Shown here piece by piece: positions 1 to 8,127 of a DNA stretch of 64,000 nucleotides (the first letter of the stretch is position 1; the number at the start of each line of letters is the position of its first letter). Source of the stretch: Acinetobacter sp. C32I (GTDB lineage Bacteria > Pseudomonadota > Gammaproteobacteria > Pseudomonadales > Moraxellaceae); contig NZ_CP098480.1 of assembly GCF_023702715.1 (NCBI RefSeq), positions 3,038,001-3,102,000 on the forward strand, in the 5' to 3' direction. The position numbers and the translations under genes were made by a program. The notes under the pieces are model-generated. The model searched no databases, had not been told where the DNA came from, and saw only the letters and a list, made by a program, of their open reading frames with translations.

Positions 1-1091
1 AATGGCCTGAACAATTACAACAATTAAAAGATAAGGCAAAAGCGGCGGGCTTATGGAATATGTTCTTACCTGATGCAGAGCTCGGTGCAGGCTTATCAGT
101 TCAGGAATATGCACATATTGCGGAGCTGACAGGACGTAGTCTGCTCGCTCCGACCGTATTTAACTGTAATGCACCAGACAGCGGCAATATGGAAGTGTTA
201 TGGCGTTATGGTAGCGATGAGCAAAAACAACAATGGTTGCAGCCCCTGCTCGCTGGCGAAATCCGTTCCGTATTCTGTATGACTGAACCTGCGGTGGCAT
301 CCAGTGATGCCACCAATATGCAAGCTACGGCAGTAATTGAAGGCGATGAGATTGTCTTGAATGGACGCAAATGGTGGTCATCTGGCTTGGGTGATCCGAA
401 TGCCAAAGTGATTATCTTTATGGCTTATACCCCAGATCCAAGCAAAGACCGTCATCATCAACATTCGATGGTACTGGTGCCGATCGACACACAAGGGGTG
501 ACGATTGAACGGATGTTGCCTGTGTTTGGCGATTACGATGCGCCGCATGGGCATGGACAGGTTAGTTTTGATCATGTGCGTGTACCCGTCAGCAGCTTTA
601 TTGGTGGCGCTGGGCAAGGTTTTGAAATCGCCCAAGGCCGTTTAGGACCAGGGCGGATTCACCATTGTATGCGTTGTATTGGTGCGGCAGAAAAAGCCTT
701 GGAGCTGATGATTGATCGAGGCATGTCACGCAAAGCTTTTGGCAAAGAAATCCTGAAATTGGGTGGCAATTTAGAGCGCGTTGCAGATGCACGTGTGCAG
801 ATCGATCAAGCGCGATTATTAACGCTATATGCCGCTTATAAGATGGATACTTTGGGCAATATGGCGGCACTGACAGAGATTTCTGCGATTAAAGTGGTGG
901 CACCGAGCGTATTGCAACATGTGGTCGATATGGCGATCCAGATTCATGGTGGTGAAGGTGTTTCACGCGATACCCCACTGACTGCATTTTTCAATCAAGC
1001 GCGGAGTTTACGTTTGGCCGATGGACCTGATGAAGTCCATAAAGGCATGATTGCCAAATTAGAACTGAAAAAACGTGGCTATGCTCGTTGA
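1..1091 (+). CDS. acyl-CoA dehydrogenase, 5' end outside window
   Basis: FAD-dependent acyl-CoA dehydrogenase, which introduces the alpha-beta double bond into acyl-CoA. The reading frame is open from base 3, upstream of the first internal ATG at 60, so the N-terminus is cut off by the window edge. Family hallmarks are visible: a [14 protein letters not shown] stretch (substrate and flavin binding), GRKWWSSG, and a C-terminal [15 protein letters not shown] segment typical of the ACAD10/ACAD11-like branch. It ends 16 bases before the next gene, a phosphotransferase. In animals the same two domains are fused as ACAD11, so the pair probably acts together on unusual (for example 4-hydroxy) acyl-CoAs. 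Family is certain; substrate is inferred. Confidence 0.93.
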   Translation, partial: WPEQLQQLKDKAKAAGLWNMFLPDAELGAGLSVQEYAHIAELTGRSLLAPTVFNCNAPDSGNMEVLWRYGSDEQKQQWLQPLLAGEIRSVFCMTEPAVASSDATNMQATAVIEGDEIVLNGRKWWSSGLGDPNAKVIIFMAYTPDPSKDRHHQHSMVLVPIDTQGVTIERMLPVFGDYDAPHGHGQVSFDHVRVPVSSFIGGAGQGFEIAQGRLGPGRIHHCMRCIGAAEKALELMIDRGMSRKAFGKEILKLGGNLERVADARVQIDQARLLTLYAAYKMDTLGNMAALTEISAIKVVAPSVLQHVVDMAIQIHGGEGVSRDTPLTAFFNQARSLRLADGPDEVHKGMIAKLELKKRGYAR

Positions 1092-1107
1092 TAAGGAAAA
1101 TACAACA

Positions 1108-2229
1108 ATGACAATGATTGATATTGGTGGACAGGTTCGTCACGGTGAAGAACTGGATATTGCAGCGGTTGAAAGCTGGTTAAAAAACCAAGGTGTGGAT
1201 CTGCAAGGACAGGCACAAGTGACCCAATATTCAGGTGGCGCATCGAATTGGACCTATCGTTTGCAGTATGACAATGCAGACCTGATTTTACGTCGTCCAC
1301 CGAAAGGGACCAAAGCCAAATCAGCGCATGATATGGCGCGTGAATACAATGTGCAGAAGCATCTTGCGCCGTTCTACCCTGTCCTGCCTGAAATGATTGC
1401 ACTGTGTCAGGACGAGAGCGTGATTGGCTGTGACTTCTATGTCATGAAACGGATCGAGGGCATTATTCCGCGTGCTAATTTACCCAAGGAGTTACAGCTG
1501 GATGAGCCGCAAGTACAGCAGCTGTGTCTGAATGTTCTGGATAAATTGATTGAACTGCATCAGGTACCTTATCAAGGGACTGAACTGGAAAAACTAGGCA
1601 AAGGTGAAGGCTATTGCCGTCGTCAGGTTGAGGGTTGGGATGCGCGTTACAGTAAAGCACTGACACCAAATGTACCTGATTTTTCCTTTGTGCGTGAATG
1701 GTTGCTGCAACATATCCCTGCCGATGCTAAAACTTGCGTGATTCATAATGACTGGCGTTTTGATAATGTCATTTTAGATCCACAACAACCGACGCAAGTG
1801 ATTGGGGTGCTGGACTGGGAAATGGCGACACTGGGTGATCCGTTGATGGATTTGGGCAGCGCACTCGCCTACTGGATTCAAGAGGATGATGATGCTTTGA
1901 TGAAATCCAGCCGCCGCCAACCCACCAATTTAAAAGGCATGCTGACACGGCAACAAGTGGTCGATTATTATCTGAAAAAAACAGGTTTACAGCCTGATAA
2001 CTGGGCATTTTATGAAGTGTTTGGTTTGTTCCGCTTAGCGGTGATTGCGCAACAGATTTATTATCGTTATTACCATCAGCAAACCGATAATCCAGCCTTT
2101 AAAGATTTTTGGATTATGATTCATGCCTTACATATTCGGGCCTTAAAACTGATTGCGCAAAACCATCCACAAGCACAGCAATTGATTACTGAATATGGCG
2201 TAAAACTACAGGATATTTTAAAACGATGA
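1108..2229 (+). CDS. APH/kinase-fold phosphotransferase, ACAD11-type partner
   Basis: Aminoglycoside-phosphotransferase-fold small-molecule kinase of about 373 residues. The Brenner motif HNDWRFDNVILD and the metal-binding GVLDWEMATLGDPLMDLG are intact, so it should be an active kinase. The start at 1108 is chosen because AAGGAAAA lies seven bases upstream; in-frame GTG/ATG codons at 1075 and 1081 would overlap the upstream gene and lack a ribosome site. By analogy with ACAD11 and the bacterial LvaA kinase, it may phosphorylate the hydroxyl of 4-hydroxyacyl-CoA. It is not likely to be an antibiotic-resistance enzyme. Its stop overlaps the next start by four bases (ATGA), so the genes are translationally coupled. 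Confidence 0.85.
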   Translation: MTMIDIGGQVRHGEELDIAAVESWLKNQGVDLQGQAQVTQYSGGASNWTYRLQYDNADLILRRPPKGTKAKSAHDMAREYNVQKHLAPFYPVLPEMIALCQDESVIGCDFYVMKRIEGIIPRANLPKELQLDEPQVQQLCLNVLDKLIELHQVPYQGTELEKLGKGEGYCRRQVEGWDARYSKALTPNVPDFSFVREWLLQHIPADAKTCVIHNDWRFDNVILDPQQPTQVIGVLDWEMATLGDPLMDLGSALAYWIQEDDDALMKSSRRQPTNLKGMLTRQQVVDYYLKKTGLQPDNWAFYEVFGLFRLAVIAQQIYYRYYHQQTDNPAFKDFWIMIHALHIRALKLIAQNHPQAQQLITEYGVKLQDILKR

Positions 2230-2924
2230 CCACAATTTATTTGGTGCGACATGGGCAGGCATCTTTTGGTGCGGCAAGTTATGACCAACTATCAGCCAAA
2301 GGTGAACAGCAGGCACAGGTTGTGGGTGATTTTTTTAAACAGACCCTAAAGCAAACGCCGCTGATTGTGGCGGGTTCCATGCAACGTCATCAGCAGACGG
2401 CGCAATTAGCCTTATCACAAAGCTTTCATGATGCAGCGATTCAAACTGAATCGGTATGGAATGAGTTTGATCATCAACAGGTGTTTGCACAGTACGAACC
2501 ACGTTTTAATCAACCTGAATTGCTGAAACAGGATGTTGAATTGATGGCCAATCCACGTGCTTATCTCGCCAAAATCTTTGATGGCGCGATTGATCGCTGG
2601 ATTGGAGAGCAATATGACCATGAATATCATGAGACCTGGTTGAGCTTTCAATCACGTGTAGAAAGTGCTTTGCACAGTTTGTGCCAGCAGATTGATGCCA
2701 CACAACCGCGTCAGGCGGTGGTATTTAGTTCTGGCGGTGTGATTTCGGTGGCGGTCGGTCAGGTATTGGGTCTGGATGCTAAACAGATTTTTGCACTGAA
2801 TTGGTCGATTGCCAATGCCAGTATTACCACGTTGCGTTGGACAGATGGTCGTTTGCAATTACTCAGTTTCAATGAGCATCATTATTTGAAAGCGCGTGAT
2901 GCTGAACTTTTAACATGGATTTAA
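2226..2924 (+). CDS. histidine phosphatase family protein
   Basis: Phosphoglycerate-mutase-like (histidine phosphatase clan) protein of 232 residues. The N-terminal catalytic motif is present as YLVRHGQASFG. The second catalytic histidine, usually in an SHGG-type motif near the C-terminus, is replaced by serine in VVFSSGGVISVAVGQ. This SGG variant may mark a subfamily with altered chemistry. The start overlaps the kinase gene by four bases. In this operon it could remove a phosphate added by the kinase or process a phosphorylated intermediate; that is speculation. Family assignment is firm, substrate unknown. Confidence 0.82.
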   Translation: MTTIYLVRHGQASFGAASYDQLSAKGEQQAQVVGDFFKQTLKQTPLIVAGSMQRHQQTAQLALSQSFHDAAIQTESVWNEFDHQQVFAQYEPRFNQPELLKQDVELMANPRAYLAKIFDGAIDRWIGEQYDHEYHETWLSFQSRVESALHSLCQQIDATQPRQAVVFSSGGVISVAVGQVLGLDAKQIFALNWSIANASITTLRWTDGRLQLLSFNEHHYLKARDAELLTWI

Positions 2925-2940
2925 AAAATAGGTGGCAGGC

Positions 2941-3684
2941 ATGGCAAAGACGATTTTAATTACAGGGGCAAGTTCGGGCTTGGGCGCAGGTATGGCGCGT
3001 GAATTTGCCGCCAAAGGCTACAATCTGGCGCTTTGTGCACGACGTTTAGAGCGTTTGGAAGCCTTACAACAACAGTTGCAAAGCCAGTTTTCGATTCAGG
3101 TCAAGATTAAAACCCTTGATGTGACCCATTATGATGATGTGTTTACGGTGTTCCATGCTTTTCAGCAAGAATTTGGGACAATTGACCGAATCATTGTCAA
3201 TGCAGGCGTCGGTGATGGTCGCCGTATTGGTAAGGGGCATTTTGAGGTGAATCGTGCTACCGCTGAAACCAATTTTATTTCGGCACTGGCGCAGTGTGAA
3301 GCCGCGGTTGAAATCTTTAGAGCGCAAAATAAAGGTCATTTGGTGGTGATTTCTTCGATGAGTGCGATGCGTGGTTTACCCAAGCATTTATCGACCTATG
3401 CCGCGAGTAAGGCTGCTGTGGCGCATTTGGCGGAAGGGATTCGTGCTGAGTTGTTGAATACCCCAATTAAAGTCTCAACGATTTTCCCGGGTTATATTCG
3501 CACTGAATTAAATGAAGGTGCGAAGAAATTACCGTTTGAAGTGGATGAGAAAACGGGAAGTAAGGCTTTGGTGAAAGCGATTGAGAAGGAACCAGTGAAG
3601 GCTTATGTGCCGCAGTGGCCGTGGTTGCCAATGGGGATTGCGATGAAGATTTTGCCGTTGAAATTGGTAAATAAATTGAGTTGA
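2941..3684 (+). CDS. SDR family oxidoreductase
   Basis: Classical short-chain dehydrogenase/reductase of about 247 residues. It has the cofactor loop TGASSGLGAG at the N-terminus, NAG in VNAGVGDGR, and a Ser...YAASK active site (SSMSAMRG...STYAASKAA). The start at 2941 is preferred over GTG 2932 because AGGTGG sits about seven bases before it. It is the last gene of the acyl-CoA dehydrogenase operon, 16 bases after the phosphatase gene, and may oxidise or reduce a hydroxy/keto group of the same substrate. The C-terminal hydrophobic stretch (WPWLPMGIAMKILPLKLV) suggests membrane association. No clear terminator follows. Confidence 0.88.
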   Translation: MAKTILITGASSGLGAGMAREFAAKGYNLALCARRLERLEALQQQLQSQFSIQVKIKTLDVTHYDDVFTVFHAFQQEFGTIDRIIVNAGVGDGRRIGKGHFEVNRATAETNFISALAQCEAAVEIFRAQNKGHLVVISSMSAMRGLPKHLSTYAASKAAVAHLAEGIRAELLNTPIKVSTIFPGYIRTELNEGAKKLPFEVDEKTGSKALVKAIEKEPVKAYVPQWPWLPMGIAMKILPLKLVNKLS

Positions 3685-3796
3685 TTTAAATAGTTAGGCA
3701 TAATGCAAAATATCATAGGCGTACAGTCTTACCTGATTTGTTAGCCATAATGAAACAAACGATAAGCGTGCGATCTTAAAGTTAGGTTTTTATCAT

Positions 3797-4240
3797 ATGT
3801 CCCCCGAAAATGCAGTACTAATACAAGAGTTCTTTAACTGTACATCTAAGCTATTGAAAGCAGGGATTGTGCGGTCGGACAAAATTCTTGGTGATATCGG
3901 TGAGCGGCTTTGCGTAGAAAAATATGGCCTTGTCCTTGAGACTAGTGGTCGCCATCCTGGCTATGACGGAAAAATTGGTACATCACGTGTTCAAGTAAAA
4001 GTTCACAACTCGCCTGAAGGTACCAATTTAAATGTGGGTGATCCAGATAAATATGATGAGCTGATTGTCATTCTTGGGCCGCGTAGCCGTCTCAGGGTTA
4101 GTGACGTTAATGCAACTTTTCATACCTATCGTTTTCCTAGCGATGTAGTGAAACACCTCATGAAAAGGGCTAGTGGTTATTACTGTGGCAAAAGAATTCT
4201 TCAAGATTCACAGCTAGATATCATTTTACTCGAAACCTAA
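3797..4240 (+). CDS. hypothetical protein, possible PD-(D/E)XK-like fold
   Basis: A 147-residue protein I do not recognise by name. The segment GDIGERLCVEKYGL, then PGYDGKIG, then RVQVKVHN has the order of a PD-(D/E)XK nuclease core (helix with E, then D-G, then a strand ending QVK), and is like small DUF domains with that fold. The C-terminal half (FHTYRFPSDVVKHLMKRASGYY) is unremarkable. It stands alone, 112 bases after the SDR gene, and is followed by a noncoding hairpin-rich element, so it may be a transferred orphan. The ribosome site is weak (TAGG). Nuclease activity is a guess from the motif pattern. Confidence 0.6.
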   Translation: MSPENAVLIQEFFNCTSKLLKAGIVRSDKILGDIGERLCVEKYGLVLETSGRHPGYDGKIGTSRVQVKVHNSPEGTNLNVGDPDKYDELIVILGPRSRLRVSDVNATFHTYRFPSDVVKHLMKRASGYYCGKRILQDSQLDIILLET

Positions 4241-4475
4241 CAACTCTGTCCAAAAGCCCTCACGAGCTGTACTTGTGGGTAAATTGAAACTGGTTACGGT
4301 AAATCCAGAAAATGTAATAGCAGTTTTACAGAGACCTGTTGGAAAATCAGGATTTTTCTGGCTGGTGGCTGCCTTCGGTGCCTCCAATTGCATTTGCATG
4401 CGAACTTTACGTTATAGCAAAGTCTTACTGTGGTCTCATTTTAATTTTAGACTAAGCCACTACGTCTTGCACTTC
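4241..4475. other. intergenic stretch with short unconvincing ORF
   Basis: Between the orphan gene and the hairpin-rich element lies DNA with an open frame of 68 codons (4275-4481, plus strand). It has no convincing ribosome site, and its translation is rich in C, W and F without domain-like composition. I treat it as noncoding and possibly part of the same dispersed intergenic repeat. Confidence 0.4.
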
Positions 4476-4878
4476 AGTTGAAATATATTTCAACTTCGTT
4501 CAGGCTCGACCTACTTTTCTTTCGGGAAAAGTAGGCAAAACCTGAGGTACGAATAGTAAAGATTAATAATCTTTGCCGTACCGCAAGGTAAAAGCTCTGC
4601 TTGAGCAATAAACTACGCACTTTGTTTGTCTTGCACTAGCCCAAAGCTTTAAGCGCTTTGGTTAGCTCAGGTTGTGGATGACGTTTACGCGTATCATCTT
4701 TCTTGTCGAACTCAGATTAAATTAATTTCTTGCTGATATTTACTATTGTGACGGCGGCATGGATGCCGCCTGTTTGGTAGGGGTCACATGGATGTACCCT
4801 CTGCCAAACAAAGGATTTTTGCTTACTTTTCATCCCTGAAAAGTGAGATATGCCTATACAAAGGGTATAGGTTTTTTT
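4476..4878 (+). repeat. hairpin-rich intergenic element ending in a terminator
   Basis: This stretch contains a run of palindromes. A 20-base perfect palindrome lies at 4476-4495. CCTACTTTTC/GAAAAGTAGG is at 4510-4535, and nested arms GGTACG/CGTACC and AAAGATT/AATCTTT at 4546-4582. GGCGGCAT/ATGCCGCC is at 4753-4770. TGTTTGGTAG/CTGCCAAACA (4771-4810) encloses GGGTCACAT/ATGTACCC. CTTACTTTTC/GAAAAGTGAG is at 4822-4847. CCTATAC/GTATAGG followed by seven T lies at 4853-4878. The last hairpin only makes a terminator on the plus strand, so a plus-strand transcript is implied. Either a dispersed Acinetobacter intergenic repeat or a structured RNA; sequence alone cannot decide. Confidence 0.55.
4853..4878 (+). 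terminator. rho-independent terminator
   Basis: Stem CCTATAC (4853-4859) pairs with GTATAGG (4865-4871), followed by seven T (4872-4878). On the minus strand no T run follows the stem, so it does not serve mpl. Confidence 0.7.
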
Positions 4879-4912
4879 CCTAATAAATGAGGCCGTGCAA
4901 TACCTGTATTTA

Positions 4913-6274
4913 CTAAGACAAAGCTCTAATCAACTTTTGGTGTAAACCACCAAAGCCTCCATTTGACATGATCACCACAGCATCGCCCTCACCTGCTTCA
5001 TTCACCACACGGGCAATGATGTCATCTAAAGAGCGACTGACTTCAGCTTTGTTTGCTGATGCTGAGATCACAGGTTGTAAATCCCAATCCAAGCCTTCTG
5101 GTTGATACCAAATCACTTCATCCGCTAAACGAGCTGAATGTGCCAAACCATCTTTATGGCTGCCCATACGCATGGTGTTAGAACGTGGTTCAATGATCGC
5201 CCATAGCTTACGTTCGCCTAAACGTTTACGTGCGCCGTCGAGTGTGGTTTCAATCGCAGTTGGGTGGTGGGCAAAGTCATCATAGACTTCGATGCCACGC
5301 ACCGTACCTAACAGCTCCATACGACGCTTAACACCACCGAAGTTAGATAAAGCTTCACAGGCTTGTTCAAGGCTGACACCGACATGTTGTGCAGCAGCAA
5401 TGGTTGCTAAAGCATTGGCAACACTGTGCTGCCCTGTCATGTTCCATTTCACTTCACCAATCACTTTGCCGTGTTCAAGTACTTTAAAGTGACTGCCATC
5501 GGCACTGATCAACTCAGCAGATAACGCGGCTTGGTCATTTGGTTCTAGACTGGTACGAAGCACAGGGGTCCAGCAGCCCTGCTCTAATACTTCATCAATA
5601 TTGGTTTCAGTAATTGGCGCAATAATACGGCCTTCACTTGGAATAGTACGCACCAAATGATGGAACTGTTTTTGAATTGCAGCCAGATCATCAAAAATGT
5701 CGGCGTGGTCAAATTCAAGGTTGTTGAGAATTGCAGTTTTAGGGTGATAGTGAACAAACTTAGAACGCTTATCGAAGAAGGCAGAATCATATTCATCTGC
5801 TTCTACACAGAAATATTTGCCACCACCTAAACGTGCACTTTCACTAAAACCAAGCGGTACGCCACCGATCAAAAAGCCAGGATTTAAGCCTGCTTGATCA
5901 AGCACCCAAGCCAGCATAGTTGTGGTAGTGGTTTTACCATGTGTACCTGCGACACCAAGCACATGTTTGCCTTGCAGTACATGGTCGGCCAAGAATTGCG
6001 GGCCAGAAATATAAGGCAGGCCTTCATTCAGCATGTATTCAATCGCATCAATACCACGTTTCATGGCATTGCCGACAATCACAAGATCAGGATGCGGTTG
6101 CAAGTGGCTACGGTCATAGCCCTGCATCAATTCAATACCTGCATTTTCCAGTTGAGTCGACATTGGTGGATAAACATTGGCATCTGAACCTGTGACTTTA
6201 TGTCCTAAATCTCGTGCGAGTAGAGCCAAAGACCCCATAAATGTGCCACAAATACCCAAAATATGCAGATGCAT
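4913..6274 (-). CDS. mpl: UDP-MurNAc:L-Ala-gamma-D-Glu-meso-DAP ligase Mpl
   Basis: Murein peptide ligase of about 453 residues. In the cytoplasm it attaches the recycled tripeptide L-Ala-D-Glu-DAP to UDP-MurNAc, returning cell-wall peptide to synthesis. It begins MHLHILGICGTFMGSLA (nucleotide-binding region), carries the Mur-ligase ATP loop GVAGTHGKTTTTTML, and ends with the GGFGGLHQKL segment typical of Mpl. The start at 6274 is chosen for its GGAGAAGG ribosome site; an upstream extension of 21 codons is not conserved-looking. It belongs with ampD and the mupP-like gene further along the window. Confidence 0.96.
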   Translation of the reverse strand: MHLHILGICGTFMGSLALLARDLGHKVTGSDANVYPPMSTQLENAGIELMQGYDRSHLQPHPDLVIVGNAMKRGIDAIEYMLNEGLPYISGPQFLADHVLQGKHVLGVAGTHGKTTTTTMLAWVLDQAGLNPGFLIGGVPLGFSESARLGGGKYFCVEADEYDSAFFDKRSKFVHYHPKTAILNNLEFDHADIFDDLAAIQKQFHHLVRTIPSEGRIIAPITETNIDEVLEQGCWTPVLRTSLEPNDQAALSAELISADGSHFKVLEHGKVIGEVKWNMTGQHSVANALATIAAAQHVGVSLEQACEALSNFGGVKRRMELLGTVRGIEVYDDFAHHPTAIETTLDGARKRLGERKLWAIIEPRSNTMRMGSHKDGLAHSARLADEVIWYQPEGLDWDLQPVISASANKAEVSRSLDDIIARVVNEAGEGDAVVIMSNGGFGGLHQKLIRALS

Positions 6275-6497
6275 AACGCGCCTTCTCCACTGCTTTTCAT
6301 ACAGCACTGATATTGTGTGTATGATTGTCGTTATCAATAAAAATCAAACGCAACGATAGCAAGGCTTGCATGGAAAAGATAGTCAAAATTCGTTGTTGTT
6401 GTTTACTTATAATGATGCGGATAGATGCTAATATTTCAACGGTTTTACTGGCATGCTATTCCCTATTGTTCAGCCCTGATTTGGATAAAAGAACCCG

Positions 6498-6848
6498 ATG
6501 TTGAGCCCGACACTTTTAGCACTATGTTTGTTGATTATTTCCAACTGTTTTATGACCTTGGCATGGTATGGGCATCTGAAAATCTTGCATGATGCACCGC
6601 TCTGGCAAGCCATCTTATTTAGTTGGTGTATTGCGCTGCTGGAATACAGTTTTATGATTCCTGCCACCAAATTGCTCAATCAGCATGGCTGGAGTTTGGG
6701 TGAAATGAAGATTACCCAAGAAGTGGTGACGTTATTGGTGTTTGTACCTTTTATGATTTTTCTATTTAAACAACCATTTAAACTCGATTACATCTGGGCG
6801 ATGCTGTGTTTAATGGGCTGTGTCTATTTCGTATTTAGAAATCAATAA
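6498..6848 (+). CDS. DMT family protein (DUF486)
   Basis: Small inner-membrane protein of 116 residues with about four predicted membrane segments covering most of its length. The sequence (LALCLLIISNCFMTLAWYGHLK, IPATKLLNQHGWSLGEMKITQEVVTLLVFVPF) matches the DUF486 group of the drug/metabolite transporter superfamily. Substrate unknown. It stands alone, divergent from mpl and convergent with the next gene. The ribosome site is weak. Confidence 0.85.
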   Translation: MLSPTLLALCLLIISNCFMTLAWYGHLKILHDAPLWQAILFSWCIALLEYSFMIPATKLLNQHGWSLGEMKITQEVVTLLVFVPFMIFLFKQPFKLDYIWAMLCLMGCVYFVFRNQ

Positions 6849-6912
6849 ATCACAATGGCGGGGATCAAATAGAGTTTTGAGGGCTTGCCCCTTGTGATTT
6901 CATGGTTCGGGT

Positions 6913-7371
6913 TTATTTGGCAGGATGCTGACAGGCATTTTTTAAAATCTTGGCAAACTGTTGATCTCTTGCTGAGGGATTTTCATATTCAAAGGCATAG
7001 TCTGTGTCCATGTTGGTACTGGATAAGGCACCATTGGGCTCAAAGTTAGACAAGGTGTAGCTATAGGTCTCATCATCACAGTACACACGATATTGAGTAA
7101 TGGCGTAAAGCATTCCGATCTGGGTTGGGCTGATATAATAACCCGTCATTAATACAGGCTCTCTTTCATCGCTATGCGATGAACCTATGACAATAAACTT
7201 TTCGTGTGTTGCTCCAGTCAGTGCATCACTTTTAATTTCACCGTTATAGCCTTGCGTTTTATTTAAAGACTGAAAGGTTTTTTGAAACTCATCGAGATTT
7301 AAATTCACCAAAGCGGCGTTGCTGTGCGCCGTAAAAAGTGCCATGAGCAACAGGCTTAGCCGTTTTTTCAT
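6913..7371 (-). CDS. hypothetical secreted protein
   Basis: A 152-residue protein with a clear signal peptide (MKKRLSLLLMALFTAHSNA, cleavage probably after residue 19-20). The mature part has two cysteines (YRVYCDDETYS and KNACQHPAK) that could form a disulfide in the periplasm. I recognise no domain. It is convergent with the DMT gene and divergent from purE. Confidence 0.65.
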   Translation of the reverse strand: MKKRLSLLLMALFTAHSNAALVNLNLDEFQKTFQSLNKTQGYNGEIKSDALTGATHEKFIVIGSSHSDEREPVLMTGYYISPTQIGMLYAITQYRVYCDDETYSYTLSNFEPNGALSSTNMDTDYAFEYENPSARDQQFAKILKNACQHPAK

Positions 7372-7516
7372 GATGAAGGCTCTGATTGAGGTGGTTGTGC
7401 CCTATTATTGTAGAAATTCAACGCTATGTCATTGTTCATTCGATCAATTTTCCTTATTTGTTAAAAAATCTGTTGATCGTGGTTCAGTTAAATTTTCGTG
7501 AGATGAAAAATCAGTC

Positions 7517-7522
7517 TATAAT
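7517..7522 (+). promoter_or_regulatory. candidate -10 box of purEK
   Basis: A perfect TATAAT lies 79 bases before the purE start. The best -35 at 17-bp spacing (TTTCGT, 7494-7499) is poor, so the promoter may need activation or be regulated. No purine operator was recognised. Confidence 0.4.
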
Positions 7523-7600
7523 AATGGGGTTCTGAATCCTCTAAAGCTTGGCTCTCGTCGAGATTTATCTTCTTTAATTTTTGTCTCTGGAACATTAGCA

Positions 7601-8116
7601 ATGAATGCGGCCGCAGCACAAGACGCTCAACCACTTGTTGGAATTATCATGGGTTCTCAATCAGATTGGGCAACTCTCGAACATACTGCCAATATGCTTA
7701 AACAGCTTGGTGTCCCATTTGAAGCGGAAGTTGTTTCTGCACACCGTACCCCAGACCGTTTGTTTGAATATGCAGAAACTGCACGTGATCGTGGTATTCA
7801 AGTGATTATTGCAGGTGCTGGCGGTGCAGCACATTTACCGGGTATGTGTGCAGCGAAAACTGATTTACCTGTGCTTGGCGTACCAGTGAAGTCTTCGATT
7901 TTAAATGGCGTAGATTCATTGCTTTCGATTGTACAAATGCCAGCAGGTATCGCAGTCGGTACTTTGGCCATTGGTCAGGCCGGTGCAACCAATGCAGCGA
8001 TTATGGCGGCGCAGATTTTAGGCTTAACCCGCCCAGACATTGCAAAAAATGTAGCGGACTTCCGTACAGCACAAACCGAAAAAGTGTCGAATAATAATAT
8101 CCCTGGTCAAGTGTAA
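7601..8116 (+). CDS. purE: N5-carboxyaminoimidazole ribonucleotide mutase PurE
   Basis: Class I PurE, 171 residues. It converts N5-CAIR to CAIR in purine biosynthesis, acting right after PurK. Signature motifs are the substrate loop [10 protein letters not shown] and SAHRTPDRL, plus the glycine-rich [11 protein letters not shown]. Length is normal for bacterial PurE. The ribosome site is GGAACA. purK follows after 11 bases in the same operon. Confidence 0.97.
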   Translation: MNAAAAQDAQPLVGIIMGSQSDWATLEHTANMLKQLGVPFEAEVVSAHRTPDRLFEYAETARDRGIQVIIAGAGGAAHLPGMCAAKTDLPVLGVPVKSSILNGVDSLLSIVQMPAGIAVGTLAIGQAGATNAAIMAAQILGLTRPDIAKNVADFRTAQTEKVSNNNIPGQV

Positions 8117-8127
8117 CGGGGCTGAAC

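Noticed and set aside
1108..2229. Aminoglycoside resistance gene
   Set aside because: The APH fold is shared, but operon context and sequence style match ACAD11-type metabolic kinases.
4275..4481. 68-codon open frame in the intergenic region
   Set aside because: No ribosome site, odd C/W/F-rich composition, and it lies next to a repeat-like element; probably noncoding.
6310..6345. Fur-box-like ATGATTGTCGTTATCA upstream of mpl
   Set aside because: Too few matches to the 19-base Fur consensus and no iron-related gene nearby.
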